Below, in pieces: positions 49,085 to 58,284 of a DNA stretch of 64,000 nucleotides. The number at the start of each line of letters is the position of its first letter. Position 1 is the first letter of the stretch. Both the position numbers and the translations under genes were made by a program. Under the pieces are notes generated by a model. The model made no database searches, was not told the DNA's origin, and saw only the letters and a list, made by a program, of their open reading frames with translations. This stretch comes from Rhodoferax sp. (lineage in GTDB: Bacteria; Pseudomonadota; Gammaproteobacteria; Burkholderiales; Burkholderiaceae_C): contig NZ_JANXMU010000081.1 in assembly GCF_025354435.1 (NCBI RefSeq), positions 30,830 to 94,829 of the forward strand, read 5' to 3'.

Positions 49085-50863
49085 TTAAGCTTCGGCCGCT
49101 GCTCTGGGCGCACGGGCGGTGCTGGTACGGGCGGCATTGGCGGCCAGCTTGAACGGGTCCTGGCCGACGCGTCGCAGGGTGTCGATGAAGGCTTCTCCGC
49201 TGGTGCGGTTGGCGCGGTAGGTGTCCAGCACGGCTTCGATGACTTCGGGCACTTCGGCGGCGCTGAACGATGGGCCGACCACCTTACCGATAGCGGCGGG
49301 GCCGCTGAGGTTGGAGCCGTCCGAGCCTGCCAGCGTGACCTGATACCACTCTTGGCCGTCTTTGTCCACGCCCAGAATGCCGATGTGGGCGCTGTGGTGG
49401 TGGCCGCAGGAGTTGATGCAACCACTCATGTGAACGTCTACTTCACCGATGTCGTGCAGCTCGTCCATGTCCTGGTAGCGCTGGCTGATGGCTTCGGAAA
49501 TCGGTAGCGAACGGGCGTTGGCCAACGAGCAGAAATCGCCGCCGGGGCAGACGATCATGTCGGTCAGCAAACGGATGTTGGCGCGGGCCAGGCCGGCGGC
49601 TTTGGCTTCGGCGTAGAGCGCGGGCAATTCGTCAGCGCGCACCCAAGGTAGCACCAGATTCTGGTCGTGGGTAACGCGGGTTTCACCGGCGCTGTAGCGG
49701 TCGGCCAAGTCTGCCGACAGATCAAGCTGGTCGCCGGTGGCATCGCCGGGCGAGTATCCCAGACGCTTGAACGATAGCGTTACAGAGCGCAGCAACGGGT
49801 TTTGGTGCGCGGCCACGTTTTGCTTGAGCCAGCGGGTGTAGTCTTTGTCGTCCACTGGGGCGGCGACCGGGTTGGCCAGGGCGGGCAGGGTGCCGACGCG
49901 GCTGGCCGGGGGCACAAAGCAGGCGGTCACGCGGTCGAGCTCGGCCTGGGCGATGGTGTGCGGCGCGCCGTCCACGGTCAGGATCTGCTGGTACTCGGCT
50001 TCTACCTCGTCGATATAGCGCTGGCCTTCGGCCTTGACCAAAATCTTGATGCGCGCCTTGTAGATGTTGTCGCGGCGGCCCCAGCGGTTGTACACGCGGA
50101 CCACGGCTTCCAGGTAGTTGAGGATCTGGTCCCAGGGCAAAAAGCTGCGGATCACCGTGCCCAGCACCGGGGTGCGGCCCATGCCGCCGCCCACCATGAC
50201 ACGCAGGCCGACTTCACCGGCTTCGTTCTTCAGTACATGCAGGCCGATATCGTGCCAGGCGGTGGCGGCGCGATCATCGGTAGCACCGACGATGGCGATC
50301 TTGAACTTGCGCGGCAAAAAGGCGAACTCGGGGTGCAGCGTGCTCCACTGGCGGATGATTTCGGCCAGCGGGCGCGGGTCGGCGATTTCATCTTCGGCAA
50401 TACCGGCGCGCTCGTCGCTGGTGGTGTTGCGGATGCAGTTGCCGCTGGTCTGGATGCCGTGCAGATGCACGCTGGCCAGCAGGTCCATCACGTCGACGCT
50501 TTTGTCGAGCGGAATCCAGTTGAACTGGACGTTTTGGCGGGTGGTGAAGTGGGCGCAGGCGCTGGGCAGGCTGTGCAGGTCGCTCAGGCCTGGGTTGGCT
50601 TTGCTCAGGTCGTGTGCGTCTTTTTTGTCGTAGTCGCGGGCGATGGTGGCCAGCACGCGCAGCTGGGCGCTGGACAGTTCGCCGTAGGGCACGGCCACGC
50701 GCAGCATGGGTGCAAAACGCTGTACGTACCAGCCGTTTTGCAGACGCAGGGGGCGAAACTCTTCTTCGGCCAGGGTGCCGCCTTGCCAGCGTTCTAGCTG
50801 GTCGCGGAATTGGGCGGCGCGCAGTTTGACGAACTGTTTGTCAAATTCGGTGTATTGGTACAT
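49085..50863 (-). CDS. cysI: Ferredoxin-type sulfite reductase (nitrite/sulfite reductase family)
   Basis: A 592-residue siroheme and [4Fe-4S] reductase. The N-terminal ferredoxin-like half has DLSKANPGLSDLHSL, HFTTRQNVQFNWI and NCIRNTTSDERAGI. The cluster motif near the C-terminus is CPGGDFC (C-x5-C), then SGCINSCGHHHSAHIG (C-x3-C). Sulfite to sulfide needs six electrons. No CysJ flavoprotein subunit is in the window, but a ferredoxin and a ferredoxin reductase are encoded downstream on the same strand. The ATG at 50863 begins 35 bases after the TSUP gene stop. Confidence 0.94.
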   Translation of the reverse strand: MYQYTEFDKQFVKLRAAQFRDQLERWQGGTLAEEEFRPLRLQNGWYVQRFAPMLRVAVPYGELSSAQLRVLATIARDYDKKDAHDLSKANPGLSDLHSLPSACAHFTTRQNVQFNWIPLDKSVDVMDLLASVHLHGIQTSGNCIRNTTSDERAGIAEDEIADPRPLAEIIRQWSTLHPEFAFLPRKFKIAIVGATDDRAATAWHDIGLHVLKNEAGEVGLRVMVGGGMGRTPVLGTVIRSFLPWDQILNYLEAVVRVYNRWGRRDNIYKARIKILVKAEGQRYIDEVEAEYQQILTVDGAPHTIAQAELDRVTACFVPPASRVGTLPALANPVAAPVDDKDYTRWLKQNVAAHQNPLLRSVTLSFKRLGYSPGDATGDQLDLSADLADRYSAGETRVTHDQNLVLPWVRADELPALYAEAKAAGLARANIRLLTDMIVCPGGDFCSLANARSLPISEAISQRYQDMDELHDIGEVDVHMSGCINSCGHHHSAHIGILGVDKDGQEWYQVTLAGSDGSNLSGPAAIGKVVGPSFSAAEVPEVIEAVLDTYRANRTSGEAFIDTLRRVGQDPFKLAANAARTSTARAPRAAAEA

Positions 50864-50898
50864 TTTTTATCGATCGTGGGGCAGGGCAAGCTGCGATT

Positions 50899-51690
50899 TT
50901 AAAGTGCGAGTAACTTGGTGCCTGCATAGGCTAATAGCAGGGACAACAGGCCTCGGATCACGCGGTCCGAGGTTTTGAGCATCAGGTGCGAACCCAGCCA
51001 GATGCCGGGCAGCGAACCGGCCAACAGCTTGGCCAGCAGTGGCCAATCGACCGAGCCCAGCCCGGCGTGGCCCAGGCCCGCCACCAGGGTCAAGGGCACG
51101 GCGTAGGCGATGTCGGCGGCGACGATGCGTTGCAGCGGCAGCAGCGGATAGAGCAACATCAGCACCGTCACGCCAATGGCCCCGGCACCAACTGAAGTCA
51201 GCGTGACCAGTGCGCCAATGAAGGCACCAAACAGCAGGGGCAGGCTCCAGTGGCGCGGGCGCTCGGCCTGGGCCATATTGCCTGCGCTGACGCTGCGGGG
51301 GGCCGATTTGCCACGGATGCTTTTGTAGAGCGTGGCCGCAGCGGTGAGCAGCAAGGCCACGCCCAGGGTGGTGGTCATGGCTTTTTGCACCTGCGCATCG
51401 GCGGGGCCTAGGGTATGCAACACCCACAAAGTGATCAGTGAAGCCGGAATGCTGCCTGCGCACAGCGTGGCGACGATGCGCCAGTTCACCATGCCGGAGC
51501 GGGCCATCTTCAGCGTGCCACCGGCTTTGGTAAAGCAGGCAAACAGCAGGTCGGTGCCGATGGCCAAGTAGGGCTTCATGCCGAAGAAGAAAATCAGGAT
51601 GGGGGTCATCAGCGAGCCGCCGCCCACCCCGGTCAAGCCGACGACAAAGCCGACAAAGAATCCGGCAAAAACAAAAGCAAAATCATGCAT
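50899..51690 (-). CDS. TSUP-family transporter (TauE/SafE)
   Basis: A 263-residue protein with about seven or eight hydrophobic helices and GLTGVGGGSLMTPILIFFFGMKP near the N-terminus, the TSUP signature. TSUP proteins export sulfite, sulfoacetate or other sulfur compounds or take up related anions. Its place at the head of the sulfate assimilation block suggests export of excess sulfite or sulfate entry. It starts at 51690 and is followed by cysI. Confidence 0.87.
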   Translation of the reverse strand: MHDFAFVFAGFFVGFVVGLTGVGGGSLMTPILIFFFGMKPYLAIGTDLLFACFTKAGGTLKMARSGMVNWRIVATLCAGSIPASLITLWVLHTLGPADAQVQKAMTTTLGVALLLTAAATLYKSIRGKSAPRSVSAGNMAQAERPRHWSLPLLFGAFIGALVTLTSVGAGAIGVTVLMLLYPLLPLQRIVAADIAYAVPLTLVAGLGHAGLGSVDWPLLAKLLAGSLPGIWLGSHLMLKTSDRVIRGLLSLLLAYAGTKLLAL

Positions 51691-51739
51691 AGGGCGCGAC
51701 TATAAAAGCCTGCACCTTTAATCCAAACTACTTTATTGT

Positions 51740-51770
51740 TCTACCAATATGCAAATAAGCATATTTAGAA
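51740..51770 (-). promoter_or_regulatory. Candidate operator/promoter of the sulfur block
   Basis: AATATGC AAATAA GCATATT (51746-51765) is a palindrome in an AT-rich patch between the acyltransferase and TSUP genes. It could be a CysB-type or other operator controlling the leftward sulfur genes. Inferred from position and symmetry only. Confidence 0.35.
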
Positions 51771-51787
51771 ATAACGAAACTGGCTGT

Positions 51788-52537
51788 TTAGCCCGCAGAT
51801 TTTGCGTACCCGGCGTTGATTTGTTCGTTGATGGTGTGCCAAAGAGGCTGGATCATGAGGCGCAGCCCTTGGTAAACCTCGTTCACGAGCAGCATGGATG
51901 GCACGCGCTGACCGCGGTGCTCCACCGGGCCGCCAATGGGAATGATGTTGACCCCGAGTTTGGCAAAGTGCTCGGCCAACCGCGGTTCGGTAAGGGTGAA
52001 CAGGGTTTCAATGCCCTGGCGTTTGGCCATGAGTACGGCACCCATGTATAGGCTGACCGGAAGGTAGGGGAAGCGCGGCTGTTTCTGGTCGCCGAAATCC
52101 TGCTCTGAAATAACGGCTTCGGTTTGCTGCTCACCCTTGCGGCGGCGGAATTCAGACATGACCGCCAGCCGGGATACCTCGGCAATGCGTCCACGCGGTT
52201 GCAGGGCGGGGTCGATGATGCTGCGGTCTAGCGTGTTTTTGCAAGTCACCTCGAACGGCAGCGGCGCATCGGGATCGGCCGGGTCTGCCAGAACCAGGCG
52301 CGCGCAGCCTGCCAGGCGGGTTCCATCGGCACTGCGCACTAGGCAATGCTGGGAGCGGTAATCGTATTTGTCAGTTTCGCGCTGGTCTTCTCGTACCGGC
52401 TCGAAGCCGAGTTCGCGGGCATAAACATCGTGCCGGATAAAAAATACGTCGTTGATACGGGCGGTGTCTAGTGCAGGCGCAATTTCAAAGTACTGCTTGT
52501 AGCCATCGCCCAGGTTAAGGCGGGGATTGTCTGACAT
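51788..52537 (-). CDS. PEP-CTERM/exosortase-system acyltransferase
   Basis: A 249-residue GNAT-like protein of the PEP-CTERM-associated acyltransferase family. FFIRHDVYARELGFEPVRED and DKYDYRSQHCLVRSADGTRLAGCARLV are its core. Members occur in genomes with exosortases, and may supply an N-acyl amino acid or acyl signal used by the system. The exact reaction is unknown. The two PEP-CTERM proteins in this window are likely clients of the same machinery. The ATG at 52537 begins just upstream of an AT-rich gap; the gene ends 97 bases before the TSUP gene. Confidence 0.83.
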   Translation of the reverse strand: MSDNPRLNLGDGYKQYFEIAPALDTARINDVFFIRHDVYARELGFEPVREDQRETDKYDYRSQHCLVRSADGTRLAGCARLVLADPADPDAPLPFEVTCKNTLDRSIIDPALQPRGRIAEVSRLAVMSEFRRRKGEQQTEAVISEQDFGDQKQPRFPYLPVSLYMGAVLMAKRQGIETLFTLTEPRLAEHFAKLGVNIIPIGGPVEHRGQRVPSMLLVNEVYQGLRLMIQPLWHTINEQINAGYAKSAG

Positions 52538-52650
52538 ACGGGCCTTGCAGGGTGTTGAAAGAGGAGCGACTTGTTACCGTACACACTTTACGCAGGCTTA
52601 ACGGATAAATTGCCTAAATATTTTTTACAGTTTGCCGCAAGAAGTCACAT

Positions 52651-54156
52651 TTACGCTTCAGAAAGCTGCAAGGACCACGGTGTTTTTTGCCAGGCTTGGG
52701 CTTCTTCACGCAATAGATGGGCCGATTGCGGATAGGCCTGCGCCCAGCCGGGGCGGGTGGACAGCACAAACTGGCTGGCAAGTGCGGGGTCCACGCGGAG
52801 TTCCAGCCCTGCGGTGTCGGGGTCTCGGCGGGCATGGCAGAGTATGGTGGCCAACCGCAAACATAGCAATTGCTGCATGAAGGCAGCATCGCCAAAATCC
52901 AGTTCCAGCTTGCGCAGCTTGCCCCGGTGGCCCAGCACCAGCTGGCTCAAGCGGTGCAGCTCTAGCAGGGCAAAGCCGGGGGCGTCCGCGTGCTCTAGAA
53001 CGTAAGCACCGTGTTTGTGGTGGTCCTGGTGCGAGATTTGGCAGCCAATTTCATGCAGCTGCCCGGCCCAGTTGAGCTTGCGCTGCTGGCGGGCGACTTC
53101 GGTGGGGGCTACACCGCTGCCGGTTTGCAACTGGCCGTAGAGCGTGCAAGCGAGCTTGGCTACGCGCTGGGCTTGTTGGGTGTCCACGCCAAAGCGGCTG
53201 GCCATGCGCTGCACCGAGACGGCACGCAGGTCGGTTTCTTCCTGGCCACGTGCCACCAGGTCGTACAGCACGCCGTGGCGCAGCGCACCATCGGCAGCGT
53301 GCATTTCATTGATGCCCAGCAGGTCAAATACGGCGCGCAGCACGCTGATGCCGCCGCCAATGACCAGTTTGCGGTCATCCTTCATGCCGTCGATGCGCAG
53401 TTTTTCAACACTTTGGGCTTTTAGCAAGCGGTCGCTGATCCAGTCCAGACCTTCGCGGGTGATGAGGTTCAGCGGCCAGCCTGCGGCATGCAGGATGTCA
53501 CCCACTGCACCGATGGTGCCGGAGGAGCCATAGGCAACGTCCCAGGTGTCGCGGCGGTAGGCGTCCAGGGCTTCGTCCAGTACGGCCTTGGCGGCAATTT
53601 CGGCAATCCGGAAGGCATCGCGGGTGAACTGGCCATTGGGGAAATACTTCATCGACCAGGCCACGCTGCCTACCCGGAAGGATTCCATCACCGTAGCGTC
53701 ATAGGCTTGGCCCAGAATCATTTCGGTGGACCGCCCACCGATATCCACCACCAGCCGCCGCTCGTCCGACTGCGGCAGCAGTCGGGCCACGCCTTGGTAG
53801 ATCAGCCGGGCTTCTTCGCGGCCTGGAATCACGTCGATGGGAAAGCCCAGCACCTCGTGCGCTTTGGCCAGAAACACGTCGCGGTTGCGGGCTTCGCGCA
53901 GGGTCTGCGTGGCTACGGCGCGCACCTGGTGACGCTCGAACCCTGCCAGGCGTTCACCAAAACGTGCCAGGCAATCCCAGCCGCGCTGCATGGCCTCTTG
54001 GCTCAGGTTGCGGTTTTCGTCCAGGCCGTTGCCTTGGCGGACGGTTTCTTTCAGGTATTCGGTACGGTGGATTTGCCCGTGGTCGAGACGACCAATTTCG
54101 AGGCGGAAGCTGTTGGAGCCCAGGTCCAGGGCGGCGATGAGAGTTCCGTTTTGCAT
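52651..54156 (-). CDS. ppx: Ppx/GppA phosphatase (exopolyphosphatase)
   Basis: A 501-residue actin-like ASKHA phosphatase. ALDLGSNSFRLEIGRLDHGQ (about 8-28) and VDIGGRSTEMILGQAYDA are phosphate loops, followed by an HD-like C-terminal domain (LHEIGCQISHQDHHKHGAYVL). It releases phosphate from polyphosphate, or hydrolyses pppGpp. The divergent pstS gene has a Pho box in the shared gap, so the exopolyphosphatase may belong to the same phosphate regulon. The ATG at 54156 is preferred to an upstream in-frame Met. Confidence 0.92.
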   Translation of the reverse strand: MQNGTLIAALDLGSNSFRLEIGRLDHGQIHRTEYLKETVRQGNGLDENRNLSQEAMQRGWDCLARFGERLAGFERHQVRAVATQTLREARNRDVFLAKAHEVLGFPIDVIPGREEARLIYQGVARLLPQSDERRLVVDIGGRSTEMILGQAYDATVMESFRVGSVAWSMKYFPNGQFTRDAFRIAEIAAKAVLDEALDAYRRDTWDVAYGSSGTIGAVGDILHAAGWPLNLITREGLDWISDRLLKAQSVEKLRIDGMKDDRKLVIGGGISVLRAVFDLLGINEMHAADGALRHGVLYDLVARGQEETDLRAVSVQRMASRFGVDTQQAQRVAKLACTLYGQLQTGSGVAPTEVARQQRKLNWAGQLHEIGCQISHQDHHKHGAYVLEHADAPGFALLELHRLSQLVLGHRGKLRKLELDFGDAAFMQQLLCLRLATILCHARRDPDTAGLELRVDPALASQFVLSTRPGWAQAYPQSAHLLREEAQAWQKTPWSLQLSEA

Positions 54157-54223
54157 GGTGTAGCTGCTTTTTTCGTGGGCGCAGCATAGCACCCACGGCG
54201 TGGGCAGCACGGCGTTATTTTTT

Positions 54224-54257
54224 TTGTCACATAGATGTCACACAACCTTCTTAAAGT
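54224..54257 (+). promoter_or_regulatory. Pho box and -10 element of pstS
   Basis: TTGTCAC-ATAG-ATGTCAC (54224-54241) is two direct 7-base half-sites with a 4-base spacer, matching the PhoB consensus CTGTCAT-N4-CTGTCAT in most positions. A TAAAGT-like -10 starts ten bases after it. This places PhoB at the -35 position, as in the E. coli pstS promoter. Confidence 0.85.
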
Positions 54258-54337
54258 ACAGCCATCGCCAAGGTTTGCCTATCCGGTAAACCGCAGCTCC
54301 TCTTCGACATGTTTCCACTTACCCAAAGGGTTTTCTG

Positions 54338-55381
54338 ATGCAAGTACGTTTCAAAATCGCCATGGCCAGCTTGGCTGGTTCGGTCGCCTTGTCTTTTGCT
54401 GGTTTCGCCAGTGCCCAAGAAATTACCGGTGCCGGTGCCACTTTTCCCGCACCCGTGTATTCCAAGTGGGCGGCTGAGTACAACAAGGTCACGGGCGTCA
54501 AGATCAATTACCAATCCGTGGGCTCTGGTGCTGGCATCAAGCAAATCGACTCCAAAACGGTGGATTTCGGTGCATCCGACATGCCCCAGACCGACGAAGT
54601 ACTGAAGTCCAAGGGCCAAATGCAGTTTCCCGCTGTCATCGGCGGCACGGTGCCCGTGGTCAACATCAAAGGCATCGCACCCGGCCAACTGAAGCTGACC
54701 GGCGCGGTGCTGGGCGACATCTTCCTGGGCAAGATTACCAAGTGGAACGACGCTGCGCTGGTAGCGCTGAACCCTGGTGTGCCATTGCCCGATGCAGCCA
54801 TTACCACCGTGCATCGCGCCGATGGTTCTGGCACTACCTTCAACTTCACCAACTACCTGAGCCGCGTCCACCCCGAGTGGAAAGAAAAAGTGGGTGAGGG
54901 CACAGCCGTGAACTGGCCTTCGGGCTCGGGCGGCAAGGGCAATGAAGGCGTGGCCACATTTGTGAACCGCCTGCCCAACTCGATTGGCTACGTGGAATAT
55001 GCCTACGTCAAGCAAAGCAAGATGACCTACGCCTTGCTGAAGAACCGCGATGGTGTGTTTGTTGCCCCCAGCGACACTGCCTTTGCCGCTGCCGCTGCCG
55101 GTGCCGACTGGAACAAGTCGTTCTACCAGTTGATCACCGATCAGCCTGGCAAGGAAGCCTGGCCTATCTCTACCGCTACCTTCATCTTGATGCACACCAA
55201 GCAAGACAAGCCAGCGAACGCCACCGAAGTGTTCAAGTTCTTCAATTGGGCTTACAAAAATGGCGCCAAGATTGCCGACGATCTGGACTATGTGCCCTTG
55301 CCAGCACCCGTGGTGGCTTCGATCGAGAAGGCCTGGAGCCAGGTGACAGACGCCGCTGGCAAGCCTGTCGCGATCAAGTAA
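54338..55381 (+). CDS. pstS: Phosphate ABC transporter substrate-binding protein
   Basis: A 347-residue periplasmic protein. The signal peptide ends at ASA (residue 26). [35 protein letters not shown] and [17 protein letters not shown] are PstS phosphate-binding segments. It captures phosphate for PstCAB. It is the first gene of the Pho operon, preceded by a Pho box about 100 bases upstream. The 32-base gap to pstC has a good AAGGAG site. Confidence 0.97.
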   Translation: MQVRFKIAMASLAGSVALSFAGFASAQEITGAGATFPAPVYSKWAAEYNKVTGVKINYQSVGSGAGIKQIDSKTVDFGASDMPQTDEVLKSKGQMQFPAVIGGTVPVVNIKGIAPGQLKLTGAVLGDIFLGKITKWNDAALVALNPGVPLPDAAITTVHRADGSGTTFNFTNYLSRVHPEWKEKVGEGTAVNWPSGSGGKGNEGVATFVNRLPNSIGYVEYAYVKQSKMTYALLKNRDGVFVAPSDTAFAAAAAGADWNKSFYQLITDQPGKEAWPISTATFILMHTKQDKPANATEVFKFFNWAYKNGAKIADDLDYVPLPAPVVASIEKAWSQVTDAAGKPVAIK

Positions 55382-55412
55382 GAACCGATACCCTAGGACA
55401 AAGGAGCAAAAC

Positions 55413-56444
55413 GTGTCATCTACACTTCCGGCGACCGAGCACCTGTTAAATCCATCTGGTAAGTCTTCCGGACATGCGATGACCACTCCTCCCCGCCCCA
55501 AAGCGGCCCGCTCCGGGCCGGTTTTCGACCGTATCTTTGCCTGGTTGGCCAAGGGTTCGGCCATCTTTACCCTGGTGATGCTGATTGCCATCTTGGGGTC
55601 GCTGACCATCAGTGCATGGCCAGCGATTGACAAGTTCGGTCTGGGCTTTTTGACCAGCACCACCTGGGACCCGGTCAAAGAAGACTTTGGCGGCTTGGTG
55701 ATGATTTACGGCACCGTGATGACTTCGTTCATCGCCTTGCTGATTGCCGTACCGGTGAGTTTCGGTATCGCGCTGTTTCTGACCGAGCTCTCGCCTGCCT
55801 GGCTGAAGCGCCCGCTGGGAACGGCCATTGAACTGCTGGCTGCTGTGCCCTCTATCGTCTACGGCATGTGGGGTTTGCTGGTGTTCAGCCCGGTGCTGTC
55901 CACGTATGTGCAGCAGCCTTTGCAAGCAGCGTTTGGCGACGTGCCCTACCTGGGGGCGTTGTTTTCCGGGGCTCCCGTAGGCATCGGCATTTTGTCAGCC
56001 GGCATCATTTTGGCCATCATGATCATCCCGTTCATTGCGGCCGTGATGCGCGATGTGTTTGAAGTCACGCCTACCTTGCTGAAAGAATCGGCCTACGGCC
56101 TGGGTGCCACCACCTGGGAAGTAGTGTCCAAGGTGGTGTTGCCGTACACCAAGTCGGGTGTGGTGGGCGGCATCATGCTGGGCTTGGGCCGGGCCATTGG
56201 CGAAACCATGGCAGTGACTTTTGTGATTGGTAATTTCAACCAGTTGGATTCGCTCAGTCTGTTCCAGGCGGCCAACAGCATCACCTCGGCCCTGGCCAAC
56301 GAGTTTGCCGAGGCGGGCGAAGGCCTGCACCAAGGTGCGCTGATGTACCTCGGCCTGGTGCTGTTTTTTATTACTTTTGTCATTCTTTCCCTGTCCAAAC
56401 TGCTGCTGTCGCAGCTGCGGAAAAATGAAGGAGCCAAATCATGA
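55413..56444 (+). CDS. pstC: Phosphate ABC transporter permease PstC
   Basis: A 343-residue inner-membrane permease with six or seven hydrophobic helices and the EAA loop near [19 protein letters not shown]. With PstA it forms the channel for phosphate. The start is GTG at 55413, with AAGGAG seven bases upstream. Its stop overlaps the pstA ATG by four bases. Confidence 0.95.
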   Translation: MSSTLPATEHLLNPSGKSSGHAMTTPPRPKAARSGPVFDRIFAWLAKGSAIFTLVMLIAILGSLTISAWPAIDKFGLGFLTSTTWDPVKEDFGGLVMIYGTVMTSFIALLIAVPVSFGIALFLTELSPAWLKRPLGTAIELLAAVPSIVYGMWGLLVFSPVLSTYVQQPLQAAFGDVPYLGALFSGAPVGIGILSAGIILAIMIIPFIAAVMRDVFEVTPTLLKESAYGLGATTWEVVSKVVLPYTKSGVVGGIMLGLGRAIGETMAVTFVIGNFNQLDSLSLFQAANSITSALANEFAEAGEGLHQGALMYLGLVLFFITFVILSLSKLLLSQLRKNEGAKS

Positions 56445-57328
56445 CCACGGGCGAAATATTGCTCAAAGCTGCTGCGCTGGAACAGACCCGCGGCGTCAAA
56501 TACGCCAAACGCAAGCGCGTCAACCAGATTGCCTTGGTGATGGCCCTGGGAGCCATGGCTTTCGGCCTGTTCTGGTTGTTCTGGATTTTGTTTGAAACCG
56601 TGCGGCTGGGCATTGAAGGCCTGACCATCGCGACCCTGACCCAGATGACCCCGCCGCCCAACGACGAAGGCGGCCTGGCCAATGCGATTTACGGCTCGTT
56701 CCTGATGGTGACGCTGGCCACCTGCGTGGGTGCACCCATCGGCATCATGGCCGGTATCTATCTGGCCGAGTACGACACCAAGAGCTGGCTGGCCTCGACC
56801 ACCCGGTTTGTGAACGACATTTTGTTGTCGGCTCCCTCCATCGTGATCGGTCTGTTCGTCTACGCCGTGGTGGTGTCGCGCTTCAAGTCGTTCTCGGGCT
56901 GGGCTGGTGTGGTGGCCTTGGCGCTGATCGTGATTCCGGTGGTCATTCGCACCACCGAAAACATGCTGCAACTGATACCGCCGGGACTGCGGGAAGCGGC
57001 TTATGCCTTGGGTGCGCCCAAGTGGAAGGTGATTCTGAGCATCACTCTGAAAGCTGCCCGGGCCGGTGTAATTACCGGTGTGATGTTGGCTGTGGCCCGG
57101 ATTGCCGGAGAAACCGCGCCGCTGCTGTTCACCGCTTTGAGCAACCAGTTCTGGACCTCCAGCCTGAGCCAGCCGATGGCCAGCCTGCCGGTCACGATTT
57201 TCAAATTTGCGATGAGCCCGTACGAAAACTGGCAAAAGCTGGCCTGGGCCGGGGTGTTTTTGATCACCATGGCCGTGCTGGGCTTGAATATTTTGGCCCG
57301 CCTGTGGGCTGGTTCCAACAAGAATTAA
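56441..57328 (+). CDS. pstA: Phosphate ABC transporter permease PstA
   Basis: A 295-residue permease with about six helices and the EAA motif region [19 protein letters not shown]. It pairs with PstC. The ATG at 56441 overlaps the pstC stop (ATGA), and pstB follows after 14 bases, so the three are one transcript. Confidence 0.95.
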   Translation: MTTGEILLKAAALEQTRGVKYAKRKRVNQIALVMALGAMAFGLFWLFWILFETVRLGIEGLTIATLTQMTPPPNDEGGLANAIYGSFLMVTLATCVGAPIGIMAGIYLAEYDTKSWLASTTRFVNDILLSAPSIVIGLFVYAVVVSRFKSFSGWAGVVALALIVIPVVIRTTENMLQLIPPGLREAAYALGAPKWKVILSITLKAARAGVITGVMLAVARIAGETAPLLFTALSNQFWTSSLSQPMASLPVTIFKFAMSPYENWQKLAWAGVFLITMAVLGLNILARLWAGSNKN

Positions 57329-57342
57329 CCTAGGTCTTTACC

Positions 57343-58116
57343 ATGCCAACTACTGTTGCAAGCCCCTCGAAAATCTCGGTCAAAGACCTGAATTTTTACT
57401 ACGGCAAGTTCCATGCGCTCAAGGGCATCAACATGGAAATCCCTGAAAAGAAGGTCACCGCCTTCATCGGCCCCTCGGGCTGCGGTAAATCCACGCTGCT
57501 GCGTATCTTTAACCGTATGTTCGAGCTCTACCCCGAGCAGCGCGCCGAAGGCCAGATCATTCTGGACGGCGAGAACCTGCTGACCAGCAAAAAAGACGTG
57601 GCCCTGCTGCGGGCCAAGGTCGGCATGGTGTTTCAAAAGCCCACGCCGTTCCCGATGTCGATCTACGACAACATTACCTTTGGCGTGAAGCTGTTTGAAG
57701 ACCTGAACATCACCGACATGGAAGAGCGAGTCGAGTGGGCCCTGCGCAAGGCGGCCCTGTGGACCGAAGTGAAAGACAAGCTCAACCAAAGCGGCTCCAG
57801 TCTGTCCGGCGGTCAGCAGCAACGCCTGTGTATTGCCCGGGGCATTGCCATCAAGCCCGAAGTGCTGCTGCTCGACGAGCCTTGTTCGGCACTCGATCCG
57901 ATCTCTACCTCCAAGGTGGAAGAGCTGATCACCGAGCTGAAGAATGACTACACCGTGGTCATCGTCACCCACAACATGCAGCAGGCCGCGCGTTGCAGCG
58001 ACTACACCGCCTACATGTACCTGGGCGACCTGATGGAGTTTGGTGCCACCGAAGACATCTTCTTCAAGCCCAAGCGCAAGGAAACTGAAGACTACATCAC
58101 CGGAAGGTTTGGCTAA
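57343..58116 (+). CDS. pstB: Phosphate ABC transporter ATPase PstB
   Basis: A 257-residue ABC ATPase: Walker [12 protein letters not shown], signature [14 protein letters not shown], Walker [14 protein letters not shown] and a His switch in [13 protein letters not shown]. It powers phosphate import. In E. coli it also signals through PhoU to PhoR. The 168-base gap after it holds a hairpin and repeat R2 copy 2. Confidence 0.97.
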   Translation: MPTTVASPSKISVKDLNFYYGKFHALKGINMEIPEKKVTAFIGPSGCGKSTLLRIFNRMFELYPEQRAEGQIILDGENLLTSKKDVALLRAKVGMVFQKPTPFPMSIYDNITFGVKLFEDLNITDMEERVEWALRKAALWTEVKDKLNQSGSSLSGGQQQRLCIARGIAIKPEVLLLDEPCSALDPISTSKVEELITELKNDYTVVIVTHNMQQAARCSDYTAYMYLGDLMEFGATEDIFFKPKRKETEDYITGRFG

Positions 58117-58141
58117 CCCCCAGGCTACACACTGCCCCGGG

Positions 58142-58160
58142 ATCGGCCCATAGGGCCGAT
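58142..58160 (+). terminator. Hairpin after pstB
   Basis: ATCGGCCCATAGGGCCGAT, no T-run. It could attenuate or end part of the pst message before phoU. Confidence 0.35.
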
Positions 58161-58172
58161 AACGCAGGTTTT

Positions 58173-58232
58173 CGCCAACCCCCTTGCAGGGGGTAACACT
58201 GGCAGCCCGGCGGAGCCGGTTCTGCAGTGTTC
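58173..58232 (+). repeat. Dispersed hairpin repeat R2, copy 2
   Basis: A diverged copy between pstB and phoU. Both changed stems keep pairing: CTGGC/GCCAG becomes CCGGC/GCCGG, and AACACC/GGTGTT becomes AACACT/AGTGTT. It is preceded by the CCCCC TTG GGGGG hairpin. This covariation supports a conserved structure. Confidence 0.85.
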
Positions 58233-58284
58233 TTGAAAAATTCAGGCTTGCCGTTTATGGCCCCTCTTTGTATTGGAGACTTTC

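Noticed and set aside
54251..55678. Open frame of 475 codons opposite pstS
   Set aside because: pstS is unmistakable and has a Pho box. The antisense frame has no domain.
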